From the NCBI GenBank assembly GCA_025935155.1, contig JAICVV010000016.1, forward strand, positions 1-15,066: 15,066 bases of DNA. The letters run 5' to 3'. This stretch comes from Alphaproteobacteria bacterium (GTDB lineage: Bacteria > Pseudomonadota > Alphaproteobacteria > Micropepsales > Micropepsaceae). Within the stretch, counting starts at the first letter, position 1; each line of letters opens with the position of its first letter. Positions 6,496 to 13,429 of the stretch are shown here, piece by piece. The position numbers were made by a program, and so were the translations under genes. Below the pieces are notes generated by a model. The model did not search any database and had not been told where the DNA came from. It saw nothing but the letters and a program-made list of their open reading frames with translations.

Positions 6496-7068
6496 ATGGC
6501 AAGAACGAAGTCGAAATCCGGCCGCAAGAGCGGTGGTAGCCGCAAGAAGGCTACGTCGAAACGGGGCGGCCGCAAGACGTCCGCATCCGCACGTTCCAAA
6601 ACCGGCGCACGCAAGGCCGCAAGCAAGCGCGGCGGCCGCAGGACTGCGAGCAAGACCGGCGCTCGCAAGGCAGGCCGGAAAACGGCCGCGCGGCGCGGCA
6701 CTCGCGGCCGATCCGCAGGATCGAGCGCGCGTTCCACGCGCACCGCTGCGCGCAAGACGAGCCGTTCTGCCGGCCAGCGCGGCCGCAAATCGCGCGGCAG
6801 CCAAACCTCGGGCATGGACAGTTTGGGCGGCATGACGAACGAGGGAGGCGAGGGCGACGAGGGCAGCGGCCAGATCGAAGGCGAAGGAAGTTATACCGCC
6901 TCACGTCATTTTCGCACAGCGCAGACCGGTTTCGTCCAACGCAATCGCAGCCGCATCGCGCGTTTGGGCAAGAACGCGGAAGCCGCATTGGAAGGCCGCG
7001 ACGGCGACGCGTTGAGGAAGGCCGAAGAAGACGCCCGCTCGCATTCCGCCGGTGACGATGAATGGTGA
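6496..7068 (+). CDS. Histone H1-like basic protein with conserved C-terminal module
   Basis: The 190-residue protein has two parts. Residues 1-104 are almost entirely Lys, Arg, Ser, Ala, Gly and Thr, like bacterial H1-type DNA-compacting tails. They include internal repeats: SKRGGR at 21-26 and 43-48, and SKTGARKA at 34-41 and 52-59. An acidic Gly/Glu linker (about 114-131) follows, then a 60-residue module with GEGSYTASRHF (129-139), AEAALEG and LRKAEEDAR. That module resembles the end of many small uncharacterised proteobacterial proteins. The basic part probably binds DNA non-specifically; the module's role is unknown. GGGAGGAGAACC is an excellent ribosome binding site. The EcfG-type promoter implies induction in stress or stationary phase. 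A hairpin terminator follows. Confidence 0.8.
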   Translation: MARTKSKSGRKSGGSRKKATSKRGGRKTSASARSKTGARKAASKRGGRRTASKTGARKAGRKTAARRGTRGRSAGSSARSTRTAARKTSRSAGQRGRKSRGSQTSGMDSLGGMTNEGGEGDEGSGQIEGEGSYTASRHFRTAQTGFVQRNRSRIARLGKNAEAALEGRDGDALRKAEEDARSHSAGDDEW

Positions 7069-7075
7069 GACAACA

Positions 7076-7101
7076 GACAGCCGCTCAATCAGGCGGCTGT
7101 C
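7076..7101. terminator. Hairpin terminator between convergent genes
   Basis: GACAGCCGC (7076-7084) and GCGGCTGTC (7093-7101) form a perfect 9-bp stem with an 8-base loop, directly after the H1-like stop and 6 bases before the minus-strand stop at 7108. T-runs on either side are short, so it may work modestly in both directions. Confidence 0.7.
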
Positions 7102-7107
7102 GCACTT

Positions 7108-7590
7108 TCAATCGCTGCTTTGAATCCAAAGCGCCGCGAGGATTTCTAATCCGGCGCGGTCCTCTTCACCGAACCGATTGCGGCTCGGGCTGTCGAGATC
7201 CAGTACGCCGAGCAGGCGGCCGGTCCTGAGCAAAGGCACCACAACTTCGGATCGCGAGGCCGTGTCGCATGCGATGTGGCCGGAAAATTTCTGCACATCG
7301 GAGACGATGACCGCTTCCCTGCGTTCCGCGGCAGTACCGCATACGCCACGGCCCACCGGAATGCGCACACAGGCCGGCTGCCCCTGGAACGGTCCCAGCA
7401 CCAGCTCCTCACCTTTGAGGAAGTAGAATCCGGCCCAGTTCACATCCTCCAACCCGCCATAGATCAGGGCCGCGAGGTTTGCCGCATTGGCAATTGCGTC
7501 CCGTTCTCCTTCGAAAAGCCCTCGCGCCTGGAGGCGGAGCTCGCGATAGATTTCCTGCTTTGTGCCGGTAGGCCGCCTGGCGGCAAACAT
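7108..7590 (-). CDS. msrC: Free methionine-(R)-sulfoxide reductase, GAF domain (fRMsr)
   Basis: The 160-residue GAF-domain protein carries the fRMsr signature: NWAGFYFL (51-58), LVLGPFQGQPACVRIPVGRG, GVCGTAA, FSGHIACDTASRSEVVVPL and GVLDLDSP. The three cysteines C74, C84 and C108 have the same spacing (10 and 24) as C84, C94 and C118 of the E. coli enzyme, where C118 is catalytic and the others resolve the disulfide. The enzyme reduces free L-methionine-(R)-sulfoxide in the cytoplasm using thioredoxin. Its ATG shares the A of the msrB stop (TGATG), so translation is probably coupled. The length is typical and all key residues are present. Confidence 0.95.
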   Translation of the reverse strand: MFAARRPTGTKQEIYRELRLQARGLFEGERDAIANAANLAALIYGGLEDVNWAGFYFLKGEELVLGPFQGQPACVRIPVGRGVCGTAAERREAVIVSDVQKFSGHIACDTASRSEVVVPLLRTGRLLGVLDLDSPSRNRFGEEDRAGLEILAALWIQSSD

Positions 7591-7997
7591 CAGGTTTCTT
7601 TCGGCTTAAAATTCAGCGCCGCGCCGTTCATGCAGTAGCGCTGGCCGGTCGGTGCGGGGCCGTCCGGGAAAACATGGCCGAGATGCCCACCGCAGCGGGC
7701 GCAGTGCACTTCCGTTCGGCTCATCAGAAAGCTGTTGTCGCTGGACGTGCCAACCGCACCTTCCTTCGGCCGATAAAAGCTCGGCCAGCCGGAGCCGCTC
7801 TCATACTTCGTTTTTGAATCGAACAGCGGCTGCCCGCAACCCGCGCAGACGAATTGACCTTCGCGCTTTTCATGGTTCAGCGGGCTCGTGCCGGCCGGCT
7901 CGGTCCCATGCTTGCGCAGCACGCGATAGGCGTCCGGCGAAAGGCCGCTCCGCCACTCTTCATCGTTCTTTTCGATGGGGAAACTCTGATTCTGCAT
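7590..7997 (-). CDS. msrB: Peptide-methionine (R)-S-oxide reductase MsrB
   Basis: The 135-residue protein is a complete MsrB. The zinc site is CAGC (C51, C54) plus CARC (C99, C102). The substrate pocket segment is [13 protein letters not shown], and the catalytic cysteine C122 lies in [13 protein letters not shown]. It reduces methionine-(R)-sulfoxide in proteins with thioredoxin as donor. I chose the ATG at 7995-7997 because AGGAGA lies 7 bases upstream and family homology ([11 protein letters not shown]) begins there; the frame is open to 8030. A TATGTT -10-like element lies in the 110-base gap upstream. It heads a two-gene operon with fRMsr, so protein-bound and free R-sulfoxides are repaired together. 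There is no signal peptide, so it is cytoplasmic. Confidence 0.96.
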   Translation of the reverse strand: MQNQSFPIEKNDEEWRSGLSPDAYRVLRKHGTEPAGTSPLNHEKREGQFVCAGCGQPLFDSKTKYESGSGWPSFYRPKEGAVGTSSDNSFLMSRTEVHCARCGGHLGHVFPDGPAPTGQRYCMNGAALNFKPKET

Positions 7998-8107
7998 GCG
8001 GTATCTCCTGAAGCCCCGCCGTCCAAACATAGGTGCGTAACAGCGGTCCCGCTAGGGTGCGGCATGCCGATTGCGCAAGGGTGAAACCGCGCGGCGCATG
8101 CGCTGCA

Positions 8108-9259
8108 TCACGCATCGAGGCTCGCAAGGGCCTTTTCTACCGCCTCCGGATCCACACGGAACCGTTCGTTGCGGCCCCCTTCGCTTCCTACCAGCGGCAG
8201 ATAACGCTGGCCCATCGCTTTTGTCAGCAGGAAATAGACTGATTTCACCCGCTCGACATTGCACATTTCCAGCACCTTCGTACTTTCTGGCGCGAACAGC
8301 AGGTTTGAAAATCCGGCGCCATGGGGCCCGGCAACGATCTCGGCCTCCGCGAACAGCGCGACCTGATCGCGAAACGACAATTTTCCGGCCGCGATGCTCT
8401 GGAATCCGCGCCGCGCGAAGCTCGGCCAGATTTGCCCTTCGTTCACGATGCGCCGCTTTCGCGTGTCACTGCGGTCGATGTAGATGCGCCGATGCGGCGG
8501 AGCCGGCGAAAGTCCATAGCCGCGGATAGCCAGTTCACGCATGAATGTCATGATGTCCGGCGCAAGGAAGGTGCGCCGCACGGGCTGCATGTCGTCGATC
8601 AGGTAAAGCGTGGGCAGGCGCCAACGCTCCCGCTCCGGCACAGCCATGAACTTCAGGTTCGGATACTGTGCCTCGAGAAAGCGATACAGGTCCCGCTGAA
8701 ACCCGGGAGGGTTCTCGTTGGTCAGGATCACGAAAGGCGTGTCGCCCATATCGAAACGCGACAGCAGATAGAAGATTCGCGGCAGACGGTCGAACAGGAA
8801 GTGGAAGAAATGGCGGTGGCCACGATATTCCCCCACCATGCTGAAATAATTCGCTTGCGGCTTATCCACACCTGTCGATGCCATTGCGATGAAATCGTGA
8901 TAGCTGACGCCCGGCCCGTAGCGGTCCTCTGTGTATCGGGATTGAAAGAGTACGCCCCGGCGTTCGTCGATCACCGCTCCCGTGCTGCCCAGCACGGTGG
9001 CGCCTTCCAGCCGAATCAGCGCAATGGAACGCTCGGCCTTTTCCGGCAGCCGCGGATCGAAGCGGCTGGCGTATTCCGCTTCTTGCTGCGTGAGCGGTAG
9101 CATTTGCTGCTCGTCAACGAATCGAACATCGCCTGCTTCCGTAAGCGGAACGACGTTTTCGTAAACGGGATATCGCTGTTTCAGCGAAGGTGCGTGCCGC
9201 GTGGCGCCCTTTAGCACAAGCCAGCGGAAATTACGGGAGCCAAATTTGCGGGCTGCCAC
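8108..9259 (-). CDS. GT61-family glycosyltransferase (DUF563)
   Basis: The 383-residue protein shows the GT61 layout. There is an N-terminal Rossmann-like half with GEYRGHRHFFHFLFDRLPRI and FVILTNENPP. The C-terminal nucleotide-sugar-binding half has RRIYIDRSDTRKRRIVNE, then LFAEAEIVAGPHGAGFSNLLF (the GPHGAG signature at about 311-316). Such enzymes transfer sugars to capsular polysaccharide, LPS or related surface glycans. No membrane segment is seen. The start is placed at GTG 9259, which has AGGGG seven bases upstream, overlapping the actR stop codon; the open frame runs further upstream but would overlap actR. It is 10 bases downstream of actR and so most likely in the actS-actR operon, with no other glycan gene nearby. 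Acceptor and donor sugars are unknown. Confidence 0.88.
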   Translation of the reverse strand: MAARKFGSRNFRWLVLKGATRHAPSLKQRYPVYENVVPLTEAGDVRFVDEQQMLPLTQQEAEYASRFDPRLPEKAERSIALIRLEGATVLGSTGAVIDERRGVLFQSRYTEDRYGPGVSYHDFIAMASTGVDKPQANYFSMVGEYRGHRHFFHFLFDRLPRIFYLLSRFDMGDTPFVILTNENPPGFQRDLYRFLEAQYPNLKFMAVPERERWRLPTLYLIDDMQPVRRTFLAPDIMTFMRELAIRGYGLSPAPPHRRIYIDRSDTRKRRIVNEGQIWPSFARRGFQSIAAGKLSFRDQVALFAEAEIVAGPHGAGFSNLLFAPESTKVLEMCNVERVKSVYFLLTKAMGQRYLPLVGSEGGRNERFRVDPEAVEKALASLDA

Positions 9260-9269
9260 GCGCGAGCCC

Positions 9270-9812
9270 CTAGCGCGGGCTGCGTTTGGCGAGAATGCGC
9301 TGAAGAGTGCGGCGATGCATGTTAAGGCGGCGCGCGGTTTCCGATACGTTGTGGCCGCACAATTCATACACGCGCTGGATGTGTTCCCAGCGCACACGGT
9401 CGGCAGACATCGGATTTTCCGGCGGCTTCGGTTTGCCGCCTGGCGCTGCCAGCAGCGCGGCCAGTATATCATCGGCATCCGCCGGCTTGGGCAGATAATC
9501 TATCGCGCCGTACTTCACCGCCGCCACGGCGGTCGCGATGTTGCCAAATCCGGTGAGCACAACCACTCGGGCATCGCGCCGGGTGCTGTGAAGCATCTCC
9601 ACGACATCCAGACCGTTGCCATCTTCAAGCTTCAGATCGACCACCGCAAACGCCGGTGGCGACTCCTTCGCACGGGTGACACCCTGCGCCACATTTTCGG
9701 CGATCGTGACGGTAAAGCCGCGCGCTTCCATGGCGCGCGCCAGCCGCTCGCGAAACGGGCGGTCATCTTCGACAATGAGGAGCGTGCGCTCCTCGGATGT
9801 ATCCTTGGACAT
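9270..9812 (-). CDS. actR: Redox response regulator ActR/RegA/PrrA
   Basis: The 180-residue protein has a receiver domain (about 9-122) with acidic pocket E15-D16-D17 in VEDD, phospho-acceptor D59 in VVDLKLEDGNGL, T87 and K109 in YLPKPAD. A Pro-rich linker follows, then a Fis-type helix-turn-helix ending WEHIQRVYELCGHNVSETARRLNMHRRTLQRILAK. The HTH is the nearly invariant RegA/ActR/PrrA motif. The regulator controls respiration, redox balance and often carbon or nitrogen fixation genes in response to the partner kinase. It lies 58 bases downstream of actS on the same strand. All catalytic positions are intact. The upstream ribosome binding site is poor. Confidence 0.95.
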   Translation of the reverse strand: MSKDTSEERTLLIVEDDRPFRERLARAMEARGFTVTIAENVAQGVTRAKESPPAFAVVDLKLEDGNGLDVVEMLHSTRRDARVVVLTGFGNIATAVAAVKYGAIDYLPKPADADDILAALLAAPGGKPKPPENPMSADRVRWEHIQRVYELCGHNVSETARRLNMHRRTLQRILAKRSPR

Positions 9813-9870
9813 GCCGGATTCGGCGTACAGATTTCCCGCGGCCCAGACAAGACACAGTGCGATATGACGC

Positions 9871-11292
9871 TTATAGAACGGCGGAAGTTCCGGGTTGGTG
9901 CTCGCCGTCGATAGCGCCCCGCGGCCAGCGGGCAGTCACCCGCGCGCCACCCCGATCGAGATTGGTGGCCTTCAGGTTCCCGCGGGTCTGCTCGATCAGC
10001 GTCTTGGCAATAAAGAAACCCAACCCCATCCCCTGCTCGCCCGCATAGGCGGCCGCGGGCTCCAGGTCCGTTTCCGCGACCGCGTAGCTGCCGGGCCGCG
10101 AGGTCACGTAAGGCTCGCCGATCCGCTCGATGATATCCGGTGCAAAGCCCGGGCCGTCGTCCTCCACCGCCACCCGAAGCTCTTTCGCGTCCCAGATAGC
10201 ACGGACGGTGACCTGGCTTCGGGCAAAGTCGACGGCGTTGGCAATCACATTACCGAGACCGTGCAACAGCGCCGGCGCTCGCCATACCCTGGGCTCAGGT
10301 ATCCTGGATGAGGCCTGCGGAATGTCGATGGCGATCGCCACATCGCCGCCGCGATATTCATTGGCGAGATCATCCAGCAGCGCGCCCAGCGGTAATCGGT
10401 CCATGGCACCGATCACGCTCTCTTCCGGCCGCGCCAGTCTGGTGAGAATGCCACGGCAGCGCTCGGCTTCGCCCCGCAACAGGCGCGCGTCCTCCGCCTC
10501 AGACGATTCCGGTGGCAGCGCGCGCTCCAATTCGCGCGACACCACCGCTATCGTGCCCAGCGGTGTGCCAAGCTCGTGTGCTGCGGCCGTGGCGAGCGCG
10601 CCGATGGAGGCCATGCGATGCTCGCGCGCGAGTGCCAGCTGGGTGGCCGCGAGGCCCGCGGACATGCGTGCTGCTTCGCTGGCGATACGCCACGCATAGA
10701 TCGAGGTGAATCCGATGCCGATCACCAGCGAGGCCCAGATGCCAACCTGATAGAGTGGTGGCAGGTTCAGGGTTTCATGGGGCGCCCACGGTAAGGGCTG
10801 GTGCACCACTGCGATCGCGCTGATGCATACAAAGGCGAGGAGCGCCAGCACCAGGGTGTTGCCAAAATTGAGCGTCGACGCACCGACTACCACCGGGGCC
10901 AGAAACATCAGCGCAAAGGGGTTCTGGATCCCGCCTGTGAAGTAGAGAAGCGCTGCCAGCTGCAATTCATCATAGGCGAGGTAGGCGGTGGCTTCACGGT
11001 TGGTCAACCGGTGCGCCGCTGGATAACGCACGGTCAGGCCGAGATTCAACGCGGCGCTGGCGCCGACCGCCATAGCGCAACCGAACAGCGGCAAAGGATA
11101 ATTCAATGCAAAGTAAACGATGAACAAGGTCACCGACTGGCCCGCCACTGCCATCCAGCGCAGATTGCTAAGTGTGCGCAGGCGCACACGGCCGCGGGCC
11201 GATGGCGACAGCTCGGCGGCGAGCCGGGGCCAGTAGCGCGCCCATCCGCGCGCAACCTCCGCTTCCGGCAGCGGCAGGATGGGTTCGTTCAT
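9871..11292 (-). CDS. actS: Redox sensor histidine kinase ActS/RegB/PrrB
   Basis: About 473 residues. The N-terminal half holds six predicted membrane helices. It contains the quinone-binding heptapeptide GGIQNPF (120-126 from this start). The H-box is AAAHELGTPLGTI with phospho-acceptor H239. C279 in AERCRGIL matches the redox-active Cys of the RegB redox box. The ATPase part follows with the N-box NVIANAVDFA, VEDDGPGF and GMGLGFFIAK. RegB-type kinases sense the ubiquinone pool and cysteine redox state and phosphorylate RegA-type regulators, here the adjacent actR. The start is ambiguous: ATG at 11292, 11304 or 11319, or GTG at 11328, none with a strong ribosome binding site. I prefer 11292 because it leaves room for the divergent promoters. 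All key residues are present. Confidence 0.94.
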   Translation of the reverse strand: MNEPILPLPEAEVARGWARYWPRLAAELSPSARGRVRLRTLSNLRWMAVAGQSVTLFIVYFALNYPLPLFGCAMAVGASAALNLGLTVRYPAAHRLTNREATAYLAYDELQLAALLYFTGGIQNPFALMFLAPVVVGASTLNFGNTLVLALLAFVCISAIAVVHQPLPWAPHETLNLPPLYQVGIWASLVIGIGFTSIYAWRIASEAARMSAGLAATQLALAREHRMASIGALATAAAHELGTPLGTIAVVSRELERALPPESSEAEDARLLRGEAERCRGILTRLARPEESVIGAMDRLPLGALLDDLANEYRGGDVAIAIDIPQASSRIPEPRVWRAPALLHGLGNVIANAVDFARSQVTVRAIWDAKELRVAVEDDGPGFAPDIIERIGEPYVTSRPGSYAVAETDLEPAAAYAGEQGMGLGFFIAKTLIEQTRGNLKATNLDRGGARVTARWPRGAIDGEHQPGTSAVL

Positions 11293-11348
11293 GCCCGAGA
11301 CCATTCGCCTGTTCACCATAGCGTACACGTCAGTCTATCAATCCGGCC
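11293..11348. promoter_or_regulatory. Divergent promoter region actS / sco1
   Basis: Only 56 bases separate the preferred actS start from the SCO1 ATG, so both promoters must overlap. On the minus strand TTGATA (11334-11339) is followed 15 bases later by TATGGT, a possible but short-spaced promoter for actS. No clear RegA site or plus-strand -10 could be assigned with confidence. Confidence 0.35.
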
Positions 11349-11945
11349 ATGCTCCGCACACCTCAGGCCTTGATTCCCTACATCGTGGCGCTCGGCTGCA
11401 TTGCCGCGGGCGGCCTTTGGTACGAGGCGCAGCAAAACTCGGGACCGCGCGTACTAACCGTGGGCACTCCGCAGGTTGGCGGTCCATTTTCGCTGGTGGA
11501 CCAGAATGGACAGCGGAAGACCGACGCGGATTTCCACGGCCGCTGGATGCTGGTTTATTTCGGCTACACCAATTGTCCGGATGTGTGCCCCACGACTTTG
11601 GCACTGATGAGCGAGGCGCTGAAGCAACTGGGTGCACGAGCCAATCTGATTGTACCCGTTTTCGTCACAGTCGATCCCGCGCATGACACGCCCAGGGCGC
11701 TAAAGCAGTATCTCGCATCGTTCGATGCGCGCTTTGTGGGCCTTACGGGATCGGAGCAGCAGATCGCGGCGATGGCGCGCGAATACAAGGTGTACAGTGT
11801 GAGGCGCCGGCTGAAGGACGGCGGCTACGCCATCGATCATTCCAGCGTCGTCTGCCTGATGGGCCCGGATGGAAAATTCATCGCCGTATACGACAACTCG
11901 CAGACGCCGGAGCAGATCGCCGCCGATCTGCGCAAGCGGTTGTAG
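11349..11945 (+). CDS. senC: SCO1/SenC copper chaperone, thioredoxin-fold, membrane-anchored
   Basis: The 198-residue protein has an N-terminal membrane anchor (about 8-24). A periplasmic thioredoxin-fold domain follows, with the copper-binding pair C76 and C80 in FGYTNCPDVCPTT. The DPAHDTP motif (109-115) comes next, and the third copper ligand is H164 in AIDHSSVV. SCO proteins deliver copper to the CuA centre of cytochrome oxidase and may act as thiol reductases. It is divergent from actS, matching the regB-senC arrangement of Rhodobacter, which suggests that redox control and oxidase assembly are linked here too. No good ribosome binding site precedes the ATG, so translation may be weak or leaderless. 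It converges with folD with an 8-base gap. Confidence 0.95.
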   Translation: MLRTPQALIPYIVALGCIAAGGLWYEAQQNSGPRVLTVGTPQVGGPFSLVDQNGQRKTDADFHGRWMLVYFGYTNCPDVCPTTLALMSEALKQLGARANLIVPVFVTVDPAHDTPRALKQYLASFDARFVGLTGSEQQIAAMAREYKVYSVRRRLKDGGYAIDHSSVVCLMGPDGKFIAVYDNSQTPEQIAADLRKRL

Positions 11946-11953
11946 TGTCGCTG

Positions 11954-12838
11954 TCAGATTTGCGGTGCGGGTAGCCCGGCGATCGAAGCGGCGGCGATCA
12001 GTGTGTTGCGCATGAGACACGCGATGGTCATGGCGCCGACGCCGCCGGGCACCGGGGTGATCGCTCCAGCGCGCTCGCTGGCCGCTGTGTAATCCACATC
12101 GCCAACAATCTTGTATTCGCCTTCGCCCGTGCCCACACGATTGATGCCCACATCAATCACGGTGGCGCCAGGCTTCACCCAATCGCCTTTGACAAACTCC
12201 GGCTTCCCGATGGCAGCCACCAGAATGTCGGCGCGGCGGCAATAATCCGGCAAATCGCGCGTGCGCGAGTGCGCCATGGTAACGGTGGCGTTGGCCGCGA
12301 GCAGCAATTGCGCCGCAGGTTTGCCGAACAGAAGCGAGCGCCCGATCACCAGCGCGTTCGCGCCTGAAATTTCAATACCGTATTCCTTCAAGAGCAGCAT
12401 CACGCCGGCGGGCGTGCAGGAAACCAGTGTGGCATGGCCGCTAAGAAGCAGGCCCGCGTTGGTGGGCGTGAGCGCGTCCACATCCTTGTGCGGATCGAGC
12501 GTGTCGAGCACCGCTTCTTCGCGCACCTGGCTGGGCAGCGGCATCTGCACCAGAATGCCGTGGACGCCGGGGTCATCGTTCAGGGCGCGCACACGCGTGA
12601 GCACATCTCCTTCGCTCGCGTCCGCCGGCAAATGAAAGCTGATGGAATGGAAGCCGAGCGCTTCCGCTGTCCTGTTCTTGTTGCGGACATAGACTTCACT
12701 AGCGGGATCGTTGCCCACCAGCACCGTTGCCAGCCCCGGCGTTATGCCATGAGCTTGCTTGAGCCGCGCGGCCTCCGCCGCAACCTTGTCTTTCAGCCGC
12801 GCGGAAACGCCCTTGCCGTCGATGATCGTCGCCGCCAT
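11954..12838 (-). CDS. folD: Bifunctional methylene-THF dehydrogenase / methenyl-THF cyclohydrolase FolD
   Basis: The 294-residue protein is a full-length FolD. Y50 and the catalytic K54 lie in ASEVYVRNKNRTAEALGF, D121 in HKDVDALTP, the QMPLP segment at 98-102, the NADP-binding IGRSLLFGKP, and the C-terminal TPVPGGVGAMT. It interconverts 5,10-methylene-THF, methenyl-THF and 10-formyl-THF in cytoplasmic one-carbon metabolism. Three positions differ from the usual sequence: N53 where Ser is common before the Lys, A122 where Gly usually follows Asp, and GVGAMT in place of GVGPMT. Catalytic residues are kept. The ATG at 12838 lies 5 bases behind the yggT stop, so the two are probably coupled. Confidence 0.96.
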   Translation of the reverse strand: MAATIIDGKGVSARLKDKVAAEAARLKQAHGITPGLATVLVGNDPASEVYVRNKNRTAEALGFHSISFHLPADASEGDVLTRVRALNDDPGVHGILVQMPLPSQVREEAVLDTLDPHKDVDALTPTNAGLLLSGHATLVSCTPAGVMLLLKEYGIEISGANALVIGRSLLFGKPAAQLLLAANATVTMAHSRTRDLPDYCRRADILVAAIGKPEFVKGDWVKPGATVIDVGINRVGTGEGEYKIVGDVDYTAASERAGAITPVPGGVGAMTIACLMRNTLIAAASIAGLPAPQI

Positions 12839-12843
12839 CTCAA

Positions 12844-13158
12844 TTACACCGGCTGGTACAGGTATTTTGCTTCCGCCCACACCAACACATATTGCAGGAA
12901 CCAGATGGCGATCAAAACGATGAGGGGCGAGAGATCGAGTCCGCCAAGCGAAGGGAGAATGCGGCGGATGGGCCGGAACACCGGCTCCGTAAGCGCCGCC
13001 AGAGCGCGGATGAGAGAGCGGGCAAACTCGTTGTAGGTGTTGAGCACGCCAAAGGCGACGAGCCAGCTCACCACCACGGCAATCACTACCACCCACCAGT
13101 ACAGATCGAGCAGCAAAAGCAGCAGCGCGATGATCGGATTGTGCCCAACGGAAATCAC
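12844..13158 (-). CDS. YggT family integral membrane protein
   Basis: The 104-residue protein has the YggT pattern: a first helix pair (about 8-40), the polar conserved loop ALTEPVFRPIRRILPSLGGLDLSPLIVLI (about 55-83) and a final helix ending in WAEAKYL. YggT proteins are inner-membrane proteins; roles in osmotic stress, cell-division plane or membrane protein organisation have been proposed, but no biochemistry is settled. The start is GTG at 13158 with AAGGAG five bases upstream. In many alphaproteobacteria a DUF167 gene sits between yggT and folD; here none is present and folD follows after 5 bases. Confidence 0.9.
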   Translation of the reverse strand: MISVGHNPIIALLLLLLDLYWWVVVIAVVVSWLVAFGVLNTYNEFARSLIRALAALTEPVFRPIRRILPSLGGLDLSPLIVLIAIWFLQYVLVWAEAKYLYQPV

Positions 13159-13283
13159 GGGTGCTCCTTCAGATCAGAGGCGAGGCCGGGCTTAACAAGT
13201 CGAAGCCCCGCAGAACCACTGGAGCCCGTCTTCGCGCTGTGGCGCTCCAAGGGGGCCGTCTCCGCGGGTTGCGCGGCGCAGAC

Positions 13284-13359
13284 TGGTGGAGCTGAGCGGG
13301 ATCGAACCGCTGACCTCCTCATTGCGAACGAGGCGCTCTCCCAACTGAGCTACAGCCCC
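13284..13359 (-). tRNA. tRNA-Ala (anticodon CGC)
   Basis: On the minus strand the cloverleaf folds completely. The acceptor GGGGCTG pairs with CAGCTCC and contains the alanine identity pair G3-U70. The D-stem is GCTC/GAGC, the anticodon stem is CCTCG/TGAGG with loop TTCGCAA (anticodon CGC at 13324-13326), and the T-arm is AGCGG-TTCGATC-CCGCT. The discriminator is A and CCA is encoded. It reads GCG codons. The 125 bases between it and yggT show no clear terminator. Confidence 0.97.
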
Positions 13360-13376
13360 AAGCTTAAAGCCTGGCG

Positions 13377-13392
13377 CCCCGCGGGAGCGGGG
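13377..13392 (-). promoter_or_regulatory. GC-rich hairpin in the tRNA-Ala leader
   Basis: CCCCGC and GCGGGG form a perfect 6-bp stem with a 4-base loop, between the promoter and the mature tRNA 5' end. It may help pre-tRNA processing or limit readthrough from the upstream gene. Confidence 0.4.
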
Positions 13393-13399
13393 ACGGCCG

Positions 13400-13429
13400 T
13401 ATGTAGGAACCAGCCCCAAAGGGTGTCAA
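13400..13429 (-). promoter_or_regulatory. Strong housekeeping promoter of tRNA-Ala
   Basis: A perfect TTGACA (13424-13429) and TACATA (13400-13405), 18 bases apart on the minus strand, lie about 40 bases before the tRNA. The promoter overlaps the open tail of the broken SRAP frame, which argues that this tail is not coding. Confidence 0.75.

Noticed and set aside
8043..8055. Inverted repeat AGCGG-TC-CCGCT upstream of msrB
   Set aside because: Arms are only five bases with a 2-base spacer in GC-rich DNA; likely chance.
8321..9100. 259-codon plus-strand open frame inside the GT61 gene
   Set aside because: It mirrors a well-supported glycosyltransferase on the other strand and shows no family features.
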